A model generated the notes under the pieces. That model was not told the origin of the DNA. It ran no database searches and worked only from the letters and a program-made list of their open reading frames with translations. Of a DNA stretch of 64,000 nt, positions 26,651-35,488 are shown one piece after another. Made by a program: the position numbers and the translations under genes. This DNA comes from Congregibacter sp036351355 (GTDB lineage Bacteria; Pseudomonadota; Gammaproteobacteria; Pseudomonadales; Halieaceae): assembly GCA_036351355.1 (NCBI GenBank), contig JAZBOX010000057.1, forward strand, positions 15,486 through 79,485, given 5' to 3'. Numbering within the stretch: position 1 is the stretch's first letter; each line of letters starts with the position of its first letter.

Positions 26651-28948
26651 ATGCTGAGCAAGGAACTTGAGCAAACGCTGAATGACGCGTTCCGGGCCGC
26701 ACGCTCCCGGCGCCATGAGTTCATGACCGTTGAGCACCTGCTGCTCGCCCTCCTGGACAACAACGACGCGATTCGCGTCCTCAAGGCCTGCGGTGCCCAG
26801 ATCAGCGGACTGCGCGGCGATCTCGTCGAGTTCATCGATTCGACCACACCGCTGATTCCCGAAGACGAGCAGGAGCGCGAAACGCAGCCCACGCTCGGTT
26901 TCCAGCGAGTGCTCCAACGCGCGGTGTTCCACGTGCAGAGCTCGGGCAAGAGCGAGGTTACGGGCGCGAACGTGCTCGTGGCGATCTTCTCCGAGCAGGA
27001 GTCGCAGGCCGTGTACTTCCTCAAGACGCAAAGCATTTCGCGTCTCGACGTGGTCAACTTCATCACCCACGGCATTTCCAAGGTCGACGACGGAGACTCG
27101 GAGACGGGCGGGGAGCAGGAGTCGGCGTCCGCGGAAGCGAGCGCGGAAGAGGGCGACAACAACCCTCTCGACACCTTTGCCACCAACCTGAACGAAGAGG
27201 CCGAGGCCGGCCGCATCGACCCGCTGATCGGACGCACGGCCGAGGTCGAACGCGTGATCCAGGTCCTCGCGCGCCGGCGCAAGAACAATCCGCTGCTGGT
27301 CGGCGAGTCGGGTGTGGGCAAGACCGCGATCGCCGAAGGTCTGGCGAAGCTGATCGTCGACGGCGAAGTGCCCGAGATGCTCGAAAAATCCGTGGTCTAT
27401 TCCCTCGACCTCGGCGCGCTCCTTGCCGGCACCAAGTACCGCGGGGACTTCGAGAAGCGCTTCAAGGGGCTGCTGGCCGAACTGAAGCGCCGCGAGGGCG
27501 CCGTGCTCTTCATCGACGAAATCCACACGATCATCGGTGCCGGAGCTGCCTCCGGTGGCGTCATGGACGCGAGCAACCTGCTCAAGCCGCTGCTCACATC
27601 GGGCAAGCTGCGCTGCATCGGCTCGACCACCTTCCAGGAATACCGGGGTATCTTCGACAAAGACAAGGCCCTGAGTCGTCGCTTCCAGAAGATCGACGTG
27701 ATGGAACCGAGTGCAGACGACGCCTACAAGATTCTCAAGGGCCTGAAGTCGCGCTTCGAGGAGCACCACGGCCTGCGCTACACAGACCAGGCCCTGCGCG
27801 TCGCGACCGACCTTTCTGCCCGCTACATCACCGATCGATTCCTGCCCGATAAGGCGATCGATGTGATCGACGAGGCCGGCGCCTACCAGCAGCTGCAGCC
27901 GCCTTCGAAACGCAAGAAGGTCGTCGGCAAGCACGACGTCGAGGCCGTCGTCGCCAAAATCGCACGTATTCCTCCCAAGTCCGTCAACCGCAACGACAAG
28001 GAAGTGCTGCAGAAGCTCGAGACCAACCTCAAGATGGTTGTGTTCGGCCAGGACAAGGCCGTGTCGAGCCTGTCCACCTCGATCAAGATGGCACGGGCGG
28101 GACTGCGCGGCGGCGACAAGCCGATCGGCTCCTTCCTTCTTGCCGGCCCGACCGGCGTCGGCAAGACCGAGGTCACGCGACAGCTGGCGAAGATCCTCGG
28201 CCTCGAACTCATTCGCTTCGACATGTCGGAGTACATGGAGCGTCACACGGTATCGCGCCTGATCGGTGCGCCTCCGGGTTACGTCGGCTTCGATCAGGGC
28301 GGACTGCTCACCGATGCGGTTACCAAGCATCCCCACGCCGTGGTGCTCCTCGACGAGATCGAGAAGGCACACCCGGAGGTGTTCAACCTGCTGCTGCAGG
28401 TCATGGACCACGGGACGCTTACCGATAACAACGGTCGCAAGGCCGACTTCCGCAACGTGATCCTCGTGATGACGACCAATGCCGGCGCCGAGAACATCAG
28501 CCGCCGTTCCATAGGCTTCACCACGCAGGACCACAGCACGGACGCCATGGAAGCGATCAATCGCATGTTCACGCCCGAGTTCCGCAACCGCATCGACAAC
28601 ATCGTGCAGTTCGAGCCGCTCAGCGAGGACATCATCCTTACCGTTGTCGACAAGTTTCTCGATCAGCTGCAGGGGCAGCTCGATGAGAAACGTATTACGC
28701 TGGACGTCGACGAGGACGCGCGCCTGTGGCTGGTCGAGAAAGGCTACGACAAGAACATGGGAGCTCGACCCATGGATCGAGTCATCCAGGAGCACATCAA
28801 GAAGCCGCTCGCTGAGCTGGTGCTATTCGGTCCGCTGGCCACCAGGGGCGGGACGGCGCTAATTCGTCTGAATGAGGCCGGTGATGGCCTTGAGGTCAGT
28901 GTGGCCGAGGAGCAGGACTCCGAGGCCAACGAACTCGCGGTCTCCTGA
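26651..28948 (+). CDS. clpA: ATP-dependent Clp protease ATP-binding subunit ClpA
   Basis: A 765-residue AAA+ unfoldase that threads substrates into ClpP. It has the N-terminal Clp-N double repeat (1-150, binds ClpS), first AAA+ domain with GESGVGKT (about 218-225) and VLFIDEIHTIIGAG, and second AAA+ domain with GPTGVGKT (about 500-507), VVLLDEIEKAHPEVF and GARPMDRVI near the C-terminus. There is no long ClpB-type middle coiled coil, and the length fits ClpA (758 in E. coli). A glutamate- and serine-rich linker (about 145-175) follows the N domain. GAGGGAG precedes the ATG. Its stop overlaps the proposed yqaA start. Confidence 0.97.
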   Translation: MLSKELEQTLNDAFRAARSRRHEFMTVEHLLLALLDNNDAIRVLKACGAQISGLRGDLVEFIDSTTPLIPEDEQERETQPTLGFQRVLQRAVFHVQSSGKSEVTGANVLVAIFSEQESQAVYFLKTQSISRLDVVNFITHGISKVDDGDSETGGEQESASAEASAEEGDNNPLDTFATNLNEEAEAGRIDPLIGRTAEVERVIQVLARRRKNNPLLVGESGVGKTAIAEGLAKLIVDGEVPEMLEKSVVYSLDLGALLAGTKYRGDFEKRFKGLLAELKRREGAVLFIDEIHTIIGAGAASGGVMDASNLLKPLLTSGKLRCIGSTTFQEYRGIFDKDKALSRRFQKIDVMEPSADDAYKILKGLKSRFEEHHGLRYTDQALRVATDLSARYITDRFLPDKAIDVIDEAGAYQQLQPPSKRKKVVGKHDVEAVVAKIARIPPKSVNRNDKEVLQKLETNLKMVVFGQDKAVSSLSTSIKMARAGLRGGDKPIGSFLLAGPTGVGKTEVTRQLAKILGLELIRFDMSEYMERHTVSRLIGAPPGYVGFDQGGLLTDAVTKHPHAVVLLDEIEKAHPEVFNLLLQVMDHGTLTDNNGRKADFRNVILVMTTNAGAENISRRSIGFTTQDHSTDAMEAINRMFTPEFRNRIDNIVQFEPLSEDIILTVVDKFLDQLQGQLDEKRITLDVDEDARLWLVEKGYDKNMGARPMDRVIQEHIKKPLAELVLFGPLATRGGTALIRLNEAGDGLEVSVAEEQDSEANELAVS

Positions 28949-29379
28949 CGCTCGACCCCCTCGCAGCCGGACTCAGCTTATTCGCGGCCGCCTTCGTGGC
29001 GGCCACGTTGCTGCCTTTCTATTCCGAGTTCCTTTTACTGACTTTCGTCGCCGCCGGGCATGACCCGCTGATGCTGTGGGGCGCGGCGAGCCTGGGAAAT
29101 ACGCTCGGCTCCTGCTGCAACTGGTTTCTCGGGCGTTACATGCTGCACTTCGAGGGTCGTCGGTGGTTTCCCTTCACGCACGCGCGGTTGCAGCGCTCGC
29201 AGAACTGGTTCAGGCGCTACGGCCAGTGGTCATTGCTGCTGTCATGGATGCCCGTCGGTGGCGACGGTTTGACCTTCGTCGCCGGCATGATGCAGTTGCC
29301 CTTCGCTCGCTTCTTTATCCTTACAGGGATCGGGAAGGGGTTGCGCTATGCCGCGCTGCTGCTCGTGCCTGTGGGTTAG
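28945..29379 (+). CDS. yqaA: YqaA-type DedA/SNARE-associated membrane protein (probable CTG start)
   Basis: A small polytopic inner-membrane protein of the DedA-related YqaA family; function not established. Landmarks are AATLLPFYSEFLLLTFVAAG, GNTLGSCCNWFLGR and LLLSWMPVGGDGLTFVAG. The first ordinary start is GTG 28996, which would remove the first half of the leading hydrophobic helix (LAAGLSLFAAAF). The frame is open back to the clpA stop, and CTG 28945 overlaps it as CTGA, giving 144 residues against 142 in E. coli YqaA. I therefore propose CTG. It converges with infA, 16 nt away. Confidence 0.8.
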   Translation: MTLDPLAAGLSLFAAAFVAATLLPFYSEFLLLTFVAAGHDPLMLWGAASLGNTLGSCCNWFLGRYMLHFEGRRWFPFTHARLQRSQNWFRRYGQWSLLLSWMPVGGDGLTFVAGMMQLPFARFFILTGIGKGLRYAALLLVPVG

Positions 29380-29395
29380 GCCTGAGGGCCAGGCC

Positions 29396-29614
29396 TCAGC
29401 GCTCCCGGTAGGTGATCCGGCCCTTGCTGAGGTCGTAGGGGGTCAGTTCGACCCGGACCTTGTCACCGGTGAGGATGCGAATGTAGTTCTTGCGCATTTT
29501 TCCGGAGATATGCGCCGTGACCACGTGGCCATTCTCCAGCTTCACGCGGAAAGTGGTGTTGGGCAGGGTGTCTACCACCTCGCCTTCCATTTCGATCTGA
29601 TCTTCCTTCGCCAT
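29396..29614 (-). CDS. infA: translation initiation factor IF-1
   Basis: A 72-residue S1/OB-fold protein that binds the 30S A site during initiation. The sequence MAKEDQIEMEGEVVDTLP through GRITYRER is nearly invariant in the family and has the exact usual length. Start ATG 29614. It lies downstream of bpt on the minus strand (158-nt gap), as in Pseudomonas. Confidence 0.98.
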   Translation of the reverse strand: MAKEDQIEMEGEVVDTLPNTTFRVKLENGHVVTAHISGKMRKNYIRILTGDKVRVELTPYDLSKGRITYRER

Positions 29615-29772
29615 GCAGTGTGTCTGCGTCTGATTTTGGGAGGGCGCATTCTGCCCGAAAAGACCACGCTGGGCCAGCGCCGCAGCGCGGGCAAAAATGG
29701 TCAGAACGCGTCCGGCGACCGGGACGATGCAACGGCCGTCGCCGCGTCCGGTGCAATTGCGGGACGCGAAGC

Positions 29773-30507
29773 CTAGAAGGACTCGATCAGGCCGTCCGTA
29801 CCTCGCTGCCACTGATTGTTCACCAGCACCTCGAGGGGCTGGTAGCCAGCCTTGTAGGCCATCTTGCGGCAGTTGCGGATCCAGTAACCAAGGTAAACAT
29901 AAGGCAGCCCCTCCTGGCGGCAGCGCTCGATCTGCCAGAGGATGGCGTAGCGACCGAGGCTGCGAGCGTCCTCATCGGGGTCGTAGAACGTATAGATCGC
30001 AGAGAGCCCGTCGATCATTACATCAACGACGGCAACGGCGACGAGTCGACCGTCCTTGCGAAACTGCAGGTACTCCGTGCAGTCCCAGGGGTCGTTTAGG
30101 AACGACTCGAACTGGTCGCGGTCCGGCGGGTACATATCGCCGTCCGAGTGGCGCTGACGGATATAACGATCGTACAGCGCGTAGCTTTCGTTGTCGGCGA
30201 CGATGCTTCGGCGCGTCTGCACGTCGAGATCCGCGTTGCGGTTCCGGCAGCGGCGCTGGTTGCGGTTGGGGCTGAAGTCGGCGACGGGGATGCGCGCGGG
30301 CACGCAGGCATTGCAGTGACTGCAATGGGGTCGGTAGATATGGTTGCCACTGCGCCGGAAGCCGAGCATCGACAGGTTGCTGTAGAGCGTCTGGTCGACG
30401 TTCTGTCGCGGATCGATGAATAGCGTGGTCGCTTCTTCCCCTTCGAGATAGCTGCACCGGTGCGGATAGGTGGTATACACCTTGAGATCACGTAGCGATG
30501 ATGTCAC
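29773..30507 (-). CDS. bpt: aspartate/glutamate leucyltransferase (Bpt, arginyltransferase family)
   Basis: Bpt attaches Leu from Leu-tRNA to proteins with N-terminal Asp or Glu, making them ClpS/ClpA substrates. The 244-residue protein has the ATE-family segments YPHRCSYLEGEEATTLFIDP, GFRRSGNHIYRPHCSHCNACVPARIPV (Cys cluster, about 55-80), DGLSAIYTFYDPDE and YLGYWIRNCRKMAYKA. The start is GTG 30507, which overlaps the aat stop as GTGA, so the two aminoacyl-transferases are translationally coupled. Confidence 0.95.
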   Translation of the reverse strand: MTSSLRDLKVYTTYPHRCSYLEGEEATTLFIDPRQNVDQTLYSNLSMLGFRRSGNHIYRPHCSHCNACVPARIPVADFSPNRNQRRCRNRNADLDVQTRRSIVADNESYALYDRYIRQRHSDGDMYPPDRDQFESFLNDPWDCTEYLQFRKDGRLVAVAVVDVMIDGLSAIYTFYDPDEDARSLGRYAILWQIERCRQEGLPYVYLGYWIRNCRKMAYKAGYQPLEVLVNNQWQRGTDGLIESF

Positions 30508-31208
30508 ACGAGCTCCCCGCAGCTGGGTGGAACGTTCAGCAGTGCCGTCGGCATGCATCGAGTTTGCGCAAGTCGCTGTTCAAAGTCCACTCGGGATAGG
30601 GGACGTGCCCCGAGACTGACCAGATGATCGCTTTCCACCTGACAGTCGATCATCGCCTCCGCGAAAGGACCAAGGGCGCGGGCGAGAGCGACGAGGGCGA
30701 TCTTCGAGGTGTCGCTGGCGCGGGAGAACATGCTCTCGCCGAAAAACACCCGCCCGAGCAACACGCCGTAGAGCCCCCCCACGAGTTCGCCATCGCGATG
30801 GACCTCGATCGAGTGGGCGTGCCCGGCGGCGTGCAGGGCCGAGTAGGCATCGATCATCGCCGAATCGATCCAGGTGCCGCGCTGACCCGCGCGCGGCCCG
30901 GCACAGCCCTGCATCACCTCGCGGAAGCAGCGATCCACGCTGAGCGCATATTCGTTGCGGCGCAGGCGACGGCGCAGCGACCTCGACACGCGCAGCTCCG
31001 CGGGAAACAGCACGGAACGCGGATCGGGCGTCCACCACAAGATCGGCTGCGGCGCCTCGTACCAGGGGAAGATGCCGCGCCCGTAGGCGCGAAGCAGCGT
31101 GTCAGCGTCGAGGCACCCGCCCGCCGCCAGCAGGCCGTTGGGCTCGCGCAGCGCCTCGCTGCTGGGGGGGAAGTCGTCGCCGTCGTCCAGATAGGAAAGA
31201 AGAGGCAC
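30504..31208 (-). CDS. aat: leucyl/phenylalanyl-tRNA-protein transferase
   Basis: Aat adds Leu or Phe to N-terminal Lys or Arg, creating N-degrons for ClpS. The 234-residue protein shows the family blocks GLLAAGG, YGRGIFPWYE (about 44-53), ILWWTPDPRSVLFP (about 57-70), HSIEVHRDGELVGGLYGV and FFGESMFSRASDTSKIALVAL. It lies between trxB (8 nt upstream) and bpt (overlapping) in one minus-strand operon. Confidence 0.97.
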   Translation of the reverse strand: MPLLSYLDDGDDFPPSSEALREPNGLLAAGGCLDADTLLRAYGRGIFPWYEAPQPILWWTPDPRSVLFPAELRVSRSLRRRLRRNEYALSVDRCFREVMQGCAGPRAGQRGTWIDSAMIDAYSALHAAGHAHSIEVHRDGELVGGLYGVLLGRVFFGESMFSRASDTSKIALVALARALGPFAEAMIDCQVESDHLVSLGARPLSRVDFEQRLAQTRCMPTALLNVPPSCGELV

Positions 31209-31216
31209 GCCCGTGC

Positions 31217-32182
31217 TCAGGCGGCGTCCCGCTGCAGGGCATCGAGGTATTTTTCGGCGTCCAGGGCGGCCATGCAGCCGAAGCCGGCCGAAGTGACTGC
31301 CTGGCGGTAGACGTGATCGCCAACGTCGCCAGCGGCAAACACGCCGGGCACGCTGGTGGCCGTGGCATTGCCTTCAAGGCCACTGTGCGTCTGAATATAG
31401 CCGCCGTTCATCTCCAACTGGCCCACAAAAAGATCCGTATTGGGCTTGTGGCCGATGGCGATGAAGACGCCCTGTACGTCGACGTCGCTCAGCGAATCGT
31501 CGTGGACGCTGCGCAGGCGCATGCCCGTGACCCCGCTGTCGTCGCCCAGCACCTCGTCGAGCACATGATTCCAGCGAAACTCGACCTTGCCCTCGGCTTC
31601 GCGCGCAAAGATCCGATCCTGAAGGATTTTTTCGGCGCGAAGGCTGTCGCGGCGGTGAACCAGCACCACTTTCTCGGCGATGTTGGCGAGGTAGAGCGCT
31701 TCCTCCACCGCCGTGTTGCCTCCACCGACAACGGCAACGCGCTGATTGCGGTAGAAAAAGCCATCGCAGGTGGCGCAGGCCGACACGCCCTTGCCCAGAA
31801 AGACCTGCTCGCTGTCGAGGCCCAGGTACTGGGCAGAAGCGCCGGTGGCGATGATCAATGCATCGCAGCTGTAGCTGTTGCTCCCCGTGAGCAGGAACGG
31901 ACGCTGCGACAGATCCGCCGACTCGATGTGGTCGAAGACGACTTCCGTGCCGAAGCGCTGCACGTGCTCGAGCATATCCTGCATCAATCCGGGTCCCTGC
32001 AGGTCGGCGGCGCCGCCGGGCCAGTTCTCGACCTCCGTGGTGGTTGTCAACTGGCCGCCCTGCTGCATACCGGTGATCACAACGGGCTTGAGGTTCGCCC
32101 GCGCCGCGTAGACCGCAGCGGTGTAACCTGCGGGTCCCGAACCCAGTATGATCAGGGGGTAGTGCTGCGCCGGCGTCGTCAT
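31217..32182 (-). CDS. trxB: thioredoxin reductase
   Basis: An NADPH-dependent flavoprotein that reduces thioredoxin. The 321-residue protein has the FAD motif GSGPAGYTAA (about 13-22), redox-active CATCDG (about 136-141), NADPH motif GGGNTAVEEA (about 153-162) and the C-terminal GVFAAGDVGD. It is the first gene of trxB-aat-bpt-infA and divergent from ftsK; an 11-bp tandem array lies in the gap 25 nt upstream of its ATG. Confidence 0.97.
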   Translation of the reverse strand: MTTPAQHYPLIILGSGPAGYTAAVYAARANLKPVVITGMQQGGQLTTTTEVENWPGGAADLQGPGLMQDMLEHVQRFGTEVVFDHIESADLSQRPFLLTGSNSYSCDALIIATGASAQYLGLDSEQVFLGKGVSACATCDGFFYRNQRVAVVGGGNTAVEEALYLANIAEKVVLVHRRDSLRAEKILQDRIFAREAEGKVEFRWNHVLDEVLGDDSGVTGMRLRSVHDDSLSDVDVQGVFIAIGHKPNTDLFVGQLEMNGGYIQTHSGLEGNATATSVPGVFAAGDVGDHVYRQAVTSAGFGCMAALDAEKYLDALQRDAA

Positions 32183-32206
32183 GTCTCTGGGCTCTCTATC
32201 CGCTTT

Positions 32207-32261
32207 GCTATGGGCTTGCTGTGGGCGTGCTATGGGCTTACTACTGGCTTGCTACTGGCTT
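32207..32261. repeat. 11-bp tandem repeat, five copies, between trxB and ftsK
   Basis: Five consecutive 11-bp units start at 32207, 32218, 32229, 32240 and 32251 (gctatgggctt, gctgtgggcgt, gctatgggctt, actactggctt, gctactggctt). They begin 25 nt upstream of the trxB start codon and end 21 nt before a TTGACA box facing ftsK. The exact helical-turn spacing would put each unit on the same face of DNA. Confidence 0.93.
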
Positions 32262-32281
32262 GCTTTCGTGTTGAACGGGCA

Positions 32282-32310
32282 TTGACAGGTAGTAGGGACG
32301 GTAGCGGAAT
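32282..32310 (+). promoter_or_regulatory. possible ftsK promoter
   Basis: A perfect TTGACA (32282-32287) is followed after 17 nt by CGGAAT (32305-32310), a weak -10. The leader to the ftsK ATG would be about 160 nt. GAGGAG just before the ATG is a good ribosome site. Otherwise the 292-nt divergent gap contains only the 11-bp array. Confidence 0.4.
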
Positions 32311-32474
32311 GGCGCGGGCGTTACGCGCTTCCGCGGAGACCGATACCGGCGCGCCATGGTAATCGAAGCCAGCCCGCCCCGCAAAGATCGAAAGCCACTT
32401 AGGAACACGCTCCAAGCCATTGAAGAAAATGAATAAAGAGTCCACCATGGTGCTCTATTTCCGAGGAGATTCGC

Positions 32475-34805
32475 ATGTCGCGACAGGCGCGGGCCAGCAC
32501 CAGACCCGCTGAGGCCCAGCAGGCACCGCGTGTGCGCGAGGGCGCGCTGATCGCCGTGGCGGCGGCCTGTGCCTATCTGCTGCTGAGCCTTGCAAGCTAC
32601 TCGGCGGCCGACCCCGGCTGGTCTTCCACGGGCGACGGCGGACGCGTTCGCAACCTCGGCGGCCCCGCCGGCGCCTGGGTGGCCGATGTCTGTTTTTCCC
32701 TCGTCGGTTACCTTGCCTACCTTTTTCCCGTCCTTCTCGCCTACCGCGCCGCGCTGATGTTCGCCGAACGCGAGCAGCCCTGGCGCTTTTCCGGCGTTCA
32801 GCTGGCCACGCGCAGCCTCGGCCTGATCCTGGTCATGGCCTCGGGAACGGCGATTGCCGCGCTCAATCTCGGGGCCGTGTCCGGACTGCCGCAGGGCGCC
32901 GGCGGCATTCTCGGGCAGGCCCTCGGCGCAGCCATGTACGAAGCGTTCAATGCCGTTGGCGCGCGCCTGATCCTGGTCGCCGTGTTTCTCTTCGGCGTGA
33001 CCATCTTCACCGACCTCAGCTGGCTGCGCCTGATGGATCGCCTTGGTTTTCTTGCGATCCAGGGCGCAGAGCGCCTGCGCTACCGCACGCTCGCCCTCAT
33101 CGACGAGCTGCGCGACCGCCGCGCGCGCGAGAAGCAGCTGGAAGCGCGCAAGCAGATCATCGAGCAGCACGTCGAAAAGGAGAGGAAGCGCAAGCCACCG
33201 AAGATCAAGCCGCTCAAGCCACCACCGGAAAAATCCGAGCGCGTCGAGCGCGAGAAGCAGGTGCCGCTCTTCGATACGCCGATAACCGGCGAGGTGCCGC
33301 CGCTGGAGCTCCTCGATCCACAGCGGCGCGATGCCTCCCTCGGTTACTCCGCCGAAGCGCTCGAGAAGCTGTCCAAGCTGCTCGAACTCAAACTCGCCGA
33401 CTTCGGCGTGACCGCAGAGGTCACCGCCGTATACCCGGGGCCCGTGATCACGCGCTTCGAGATCCAGCCCGCAGCGGGCGTCAAGGTGTCGCGCATCTCC
33501 AATCTCGCCAAGGACCTCGCGCGCTCGCTGGCGGTGATCTCCGTTCGCGTCGTCGAAGTGATCCCCGGCAAGAGCGTGGTCGGGATCGAGATACCGAACG
33601 AGCACCGTGAAATCGTCAACTTCCGCGAGGTGCTTTCTTCGCGGGCCTTCGACCAGTCGCGCTCCGCGCTGAGCCTCGCGCTCGGACACGACATCTCCGG
33701 GCAGCCGGTGGTGACCGATCTCGGACGCATGCCCCACCTGCTCGTGGCCGGCACCACGGGTTCAGGCAAGTCCGTAGGCGTGAATGCGATGCTGCTGAGC
33801 CTGCTGTACAAATCCACGCCCGCCGACGTGCGTCTCATCCTGGTCGATCCCAAGATGCTCGAGCTGTCGGTTTACGACGGGATCCCGCATCTGCTCACGC
33901 CGGTGATCACCGACATGAAGGACGCGGCCAACGGCCTGCGCTGGTGCGTCGCGGAGATGGAGCGGCGCTACAAGCTCATGGCCGCTCTCGGCGTACGCAA
34001 CCTCGCCGGCTACAACCGCAAGGTCGCCGACGGCGAAAAGGCCGGAACACCGCTGGAAGACCCGATCTGGACCCCGGACCCGCTGTCGATGACTCCCGTC
34101 GAGGAGCAGGAGCGGCCTTCGCTCGAGAAACTGCCGAGCATCGTGGTGGTCATCGACGAATTCGCCGATATGATGATGATCGTCGGCAAGAAGGTCGAGG
34201 AACTCATCGCCCGTATCGCGCAGAAGGCGCGCGCCGCCGGTATCCACCTCATCCTGGCGACGCAGCGGCCATCCGTCGATGTCATCACCGGTCTGATCAA
34301 GGCCAATATCCCTACGCGTATCGCTTTTCAGGTGAGCTCGAAGGTGGATTCGCGCACGATCCTTGACCAGGGCGGCGCCGAACAGCTGCTCGGCCACGGC
34401 GACATGCTCTATCTGCCGCCCGGCACGGGTCTGCCCGTACGCGTTCACGGCGCCTTCGTCTCCGACGACGAGGTGCACCGCGTGGTGGCCGACTGGAAGC
34501 GCCGCGGCGAACCGGCCTACATCGAAGGTCTGCTCGACGAGGGCAGCACGACGCCCGTGACGGCGGGAGAGCTGCAGTCCGAAGCCGCCGACGGAGACAG
34601 CGAGAGCGATGCGCTCTACGACGAGGCGGTGCACTACGTGACCAAGAGTCGTCGCGCCTCCATATCCAGCGTGCAGCGCAAGCTGCGTATCGGCTACAAC
34701 CGCGCGGCCCGCCTGATCGAGGCCATGGAAATGGCCGGCGTGGTAACGGAGATGGGCACGAACGGCCAGCGCGAAGTGCTCGCACCGCCGCCGATCGAGG
34801 ACTGA
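32475..34805 (+). CDS. ftsK: DNA translocase FtsK
   Basis: FtsK pumps chromosomal DNA at the septum and activates XerCD at dif. The 776-residue protein has four N-terminal membrane segments (about 20-190), a Lys/Arg/Pro-rich linker (about 210-275; short compared with E. coli), and the motor domain with Walker A GTTGSGKS (426-433), Walker B IVVVIDEFADMMM and ATQRPSVDVITGLIKANIP. The C-terminal gamma winged helix (YVTKSRRASISSVQRKLRIG, about 715-735) recognises KOPS. The lolA ATG overlaps its TGA by one base. Confidence 0.97.
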   Translation: MSRQARASTRPAEAQQAPRVREGALIAVAAACAYLLLSLASYSAADPGWSSTGDGGRVRNLGGPAGAWVADVCFSLVGYLAYLFPVLLAYRAALMFAEREQPWRFSGVQLATRSLGLILVMASGTAIAALNLGAVSGLPQGAGGILGQALGAAMYEAFNAVGARLILVAVFLFGVTIFTDLSWLRLMDRLGFLAIQGAERLRYRTLALIDELRDRRAREKQLEARKQIIEQHVEKERKRKPPKIKPLKPPPEKSERVEREKQVPLFDTPITGEVPPLELLDPQRRDASLGYSAEALEKLSKLLELKLADFGVTAEVTAVYPGPVITRFEIQPAAGVKVSRISNLAKDLARSLAVISVRVVEVIPGKSVVGIEIPNEHREIVNFREVLSSRAFDQSRSALSLALGHDISGQPVVTDLGRMPHLLVAGTTGSGKSVGVNAMLLSLLYKSTPADVRLILVDPKMLELSVYDGIPHLLTPVITDMKDAANGLRWCVAEMERRYKLMAALGVRNLAGYNRKVADGEKAGTPLEDPIWTPDPLSMTPVEEQERPSLEKLPSIVVVIDEFADMMMIVGKKVEELIARIAQKARAAGIHLILATQRPSVDVITGLIKANIPTRIAFQVSSKVDSRTILDQGGAEQLLGHGDMLYLPPGTGLPVRVHGAFVSDDEVHRVVADWKRRGEPAYIEGLLDEGSTTPVTAGELQSEAADGDSESDALYDEAVHYVTKSRRASISSVQRKLRIGYNRAARLIEAMEMAGVVTEMGTNGQREVLAPPPIED

Positions 34806-35452
34806 TGCCGATGCGCCGCTCCCGTTTGCCTCCACGCTTTCTGCCTGAGCTGACGCTCTGCCTGTTTTTGCCCCTGATGGCAGCTGGAGCCCTGGCAGCT
34901 ACCGTGGAAAGCCTGTGGGCGCGATTGGCCGCCCAGGATCAGGCGCAGGGCCGCTTCATGCAGGAATTGCTCGACGAGCAGGGCGAACTGATCGAGCGCT
35001 CGAGTGGCGCCTACGCGCTGCTTAAGCCGGGCTATTTCCGCTGGGAGATCGACTACCCGGACCGCCAGCAGATCGTGATCGCGGATGACGTGCTTTGGCA
35101 CTATGACATCGACCTGGCGTCGGTCACGCGGCGCGCGGTGGACCACGACGGCCGTTTCACCGCGCTCGATCTCCTGGCCCGCAGCAGTGACGAGCTTGCC
35201 GATCGCTTCAGCGTCGAGGTGCTCGACGGCGACCGCTTCCGTCTCGTGCCGCAGTTCGCCCAGGCCGGCTTCAGCGCGGTGATACTCAGCTGGGACGAGG
35301 ACCGGCTGGTGGCCATGGACGTTCAGCAGCGCAGCGGCCAGACGCTTTCTCTGGTGCTGAGTCCCGATGCAGAGGCCCCGGCACTGACTGCCGCTGATTT
35401 TGCGTTTGTCGTTCCCGAGGGCGTCGATCTGCAGACCGCCATTGAGAACTGA
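34805..35452 (+). CDS. lolA: outer-membrane lipoprotein carrier protein LolA
   Basis: LolA is the periplasmic chaperone that carries lipoproteins from LolCDE to LolB. The 215-residue precursor has a signal peptide with core LTLCLFLPLMAAGALA (about 15-32). Mature-domain landmarks are AQGRFMQELLDEQGELIERSSG and KPGYFRWEIDYPDRQQIVIADDVLWHYD. It overlaps the ftsK stop by one base, and rarA follows in the same reading frame after its TGA, the conserved ftsK-lolA-rarA order. Confidence 0.94.
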   Translation: MPMRRSRLPPRFLPELTLCLFLPLMAAGALAATVESLWARLAAQDQAQGRFMQELLDEQGELIERSSGAYALLKPGYFRWEIDYPDRQQIVIADDVLWHYDIDLASVTRRAVDHDGRFTALDLLARSSDELADRFSVEVLDGDRFRLVPQFAQAGFSAVILSWDEDRLVAMDVQQRSGQTLSLVLSPDAEAPALTAADFAFVVPEGVDLQTAIEN

Positions 35453-35488
35453 GCGGGGGCCGCGCCGCCGCAGCGCCGGGAAGTCAAG

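Noticed and set aside
26189..28795. 868-codon minus-strand frame opposite clpA and clpS
   Set aside because: Antisense shadow of clpA; no recognisable domains, and composition typical of GC-driven open antisense frames.
32207..32261. CRISPR array
   Set aside because: Units are 11 bp and directly adjacent, with no spacers and no cas genes in the window.
35450..35488. Stop-codon readthrough making a LolA-RarA fusion
   Set aside because: lolA and rarA share a frame separated by one TGA, but LolA is exported and RarA acts on DNA in the cytoplasm. A CTG start explains the arrangement more simply.
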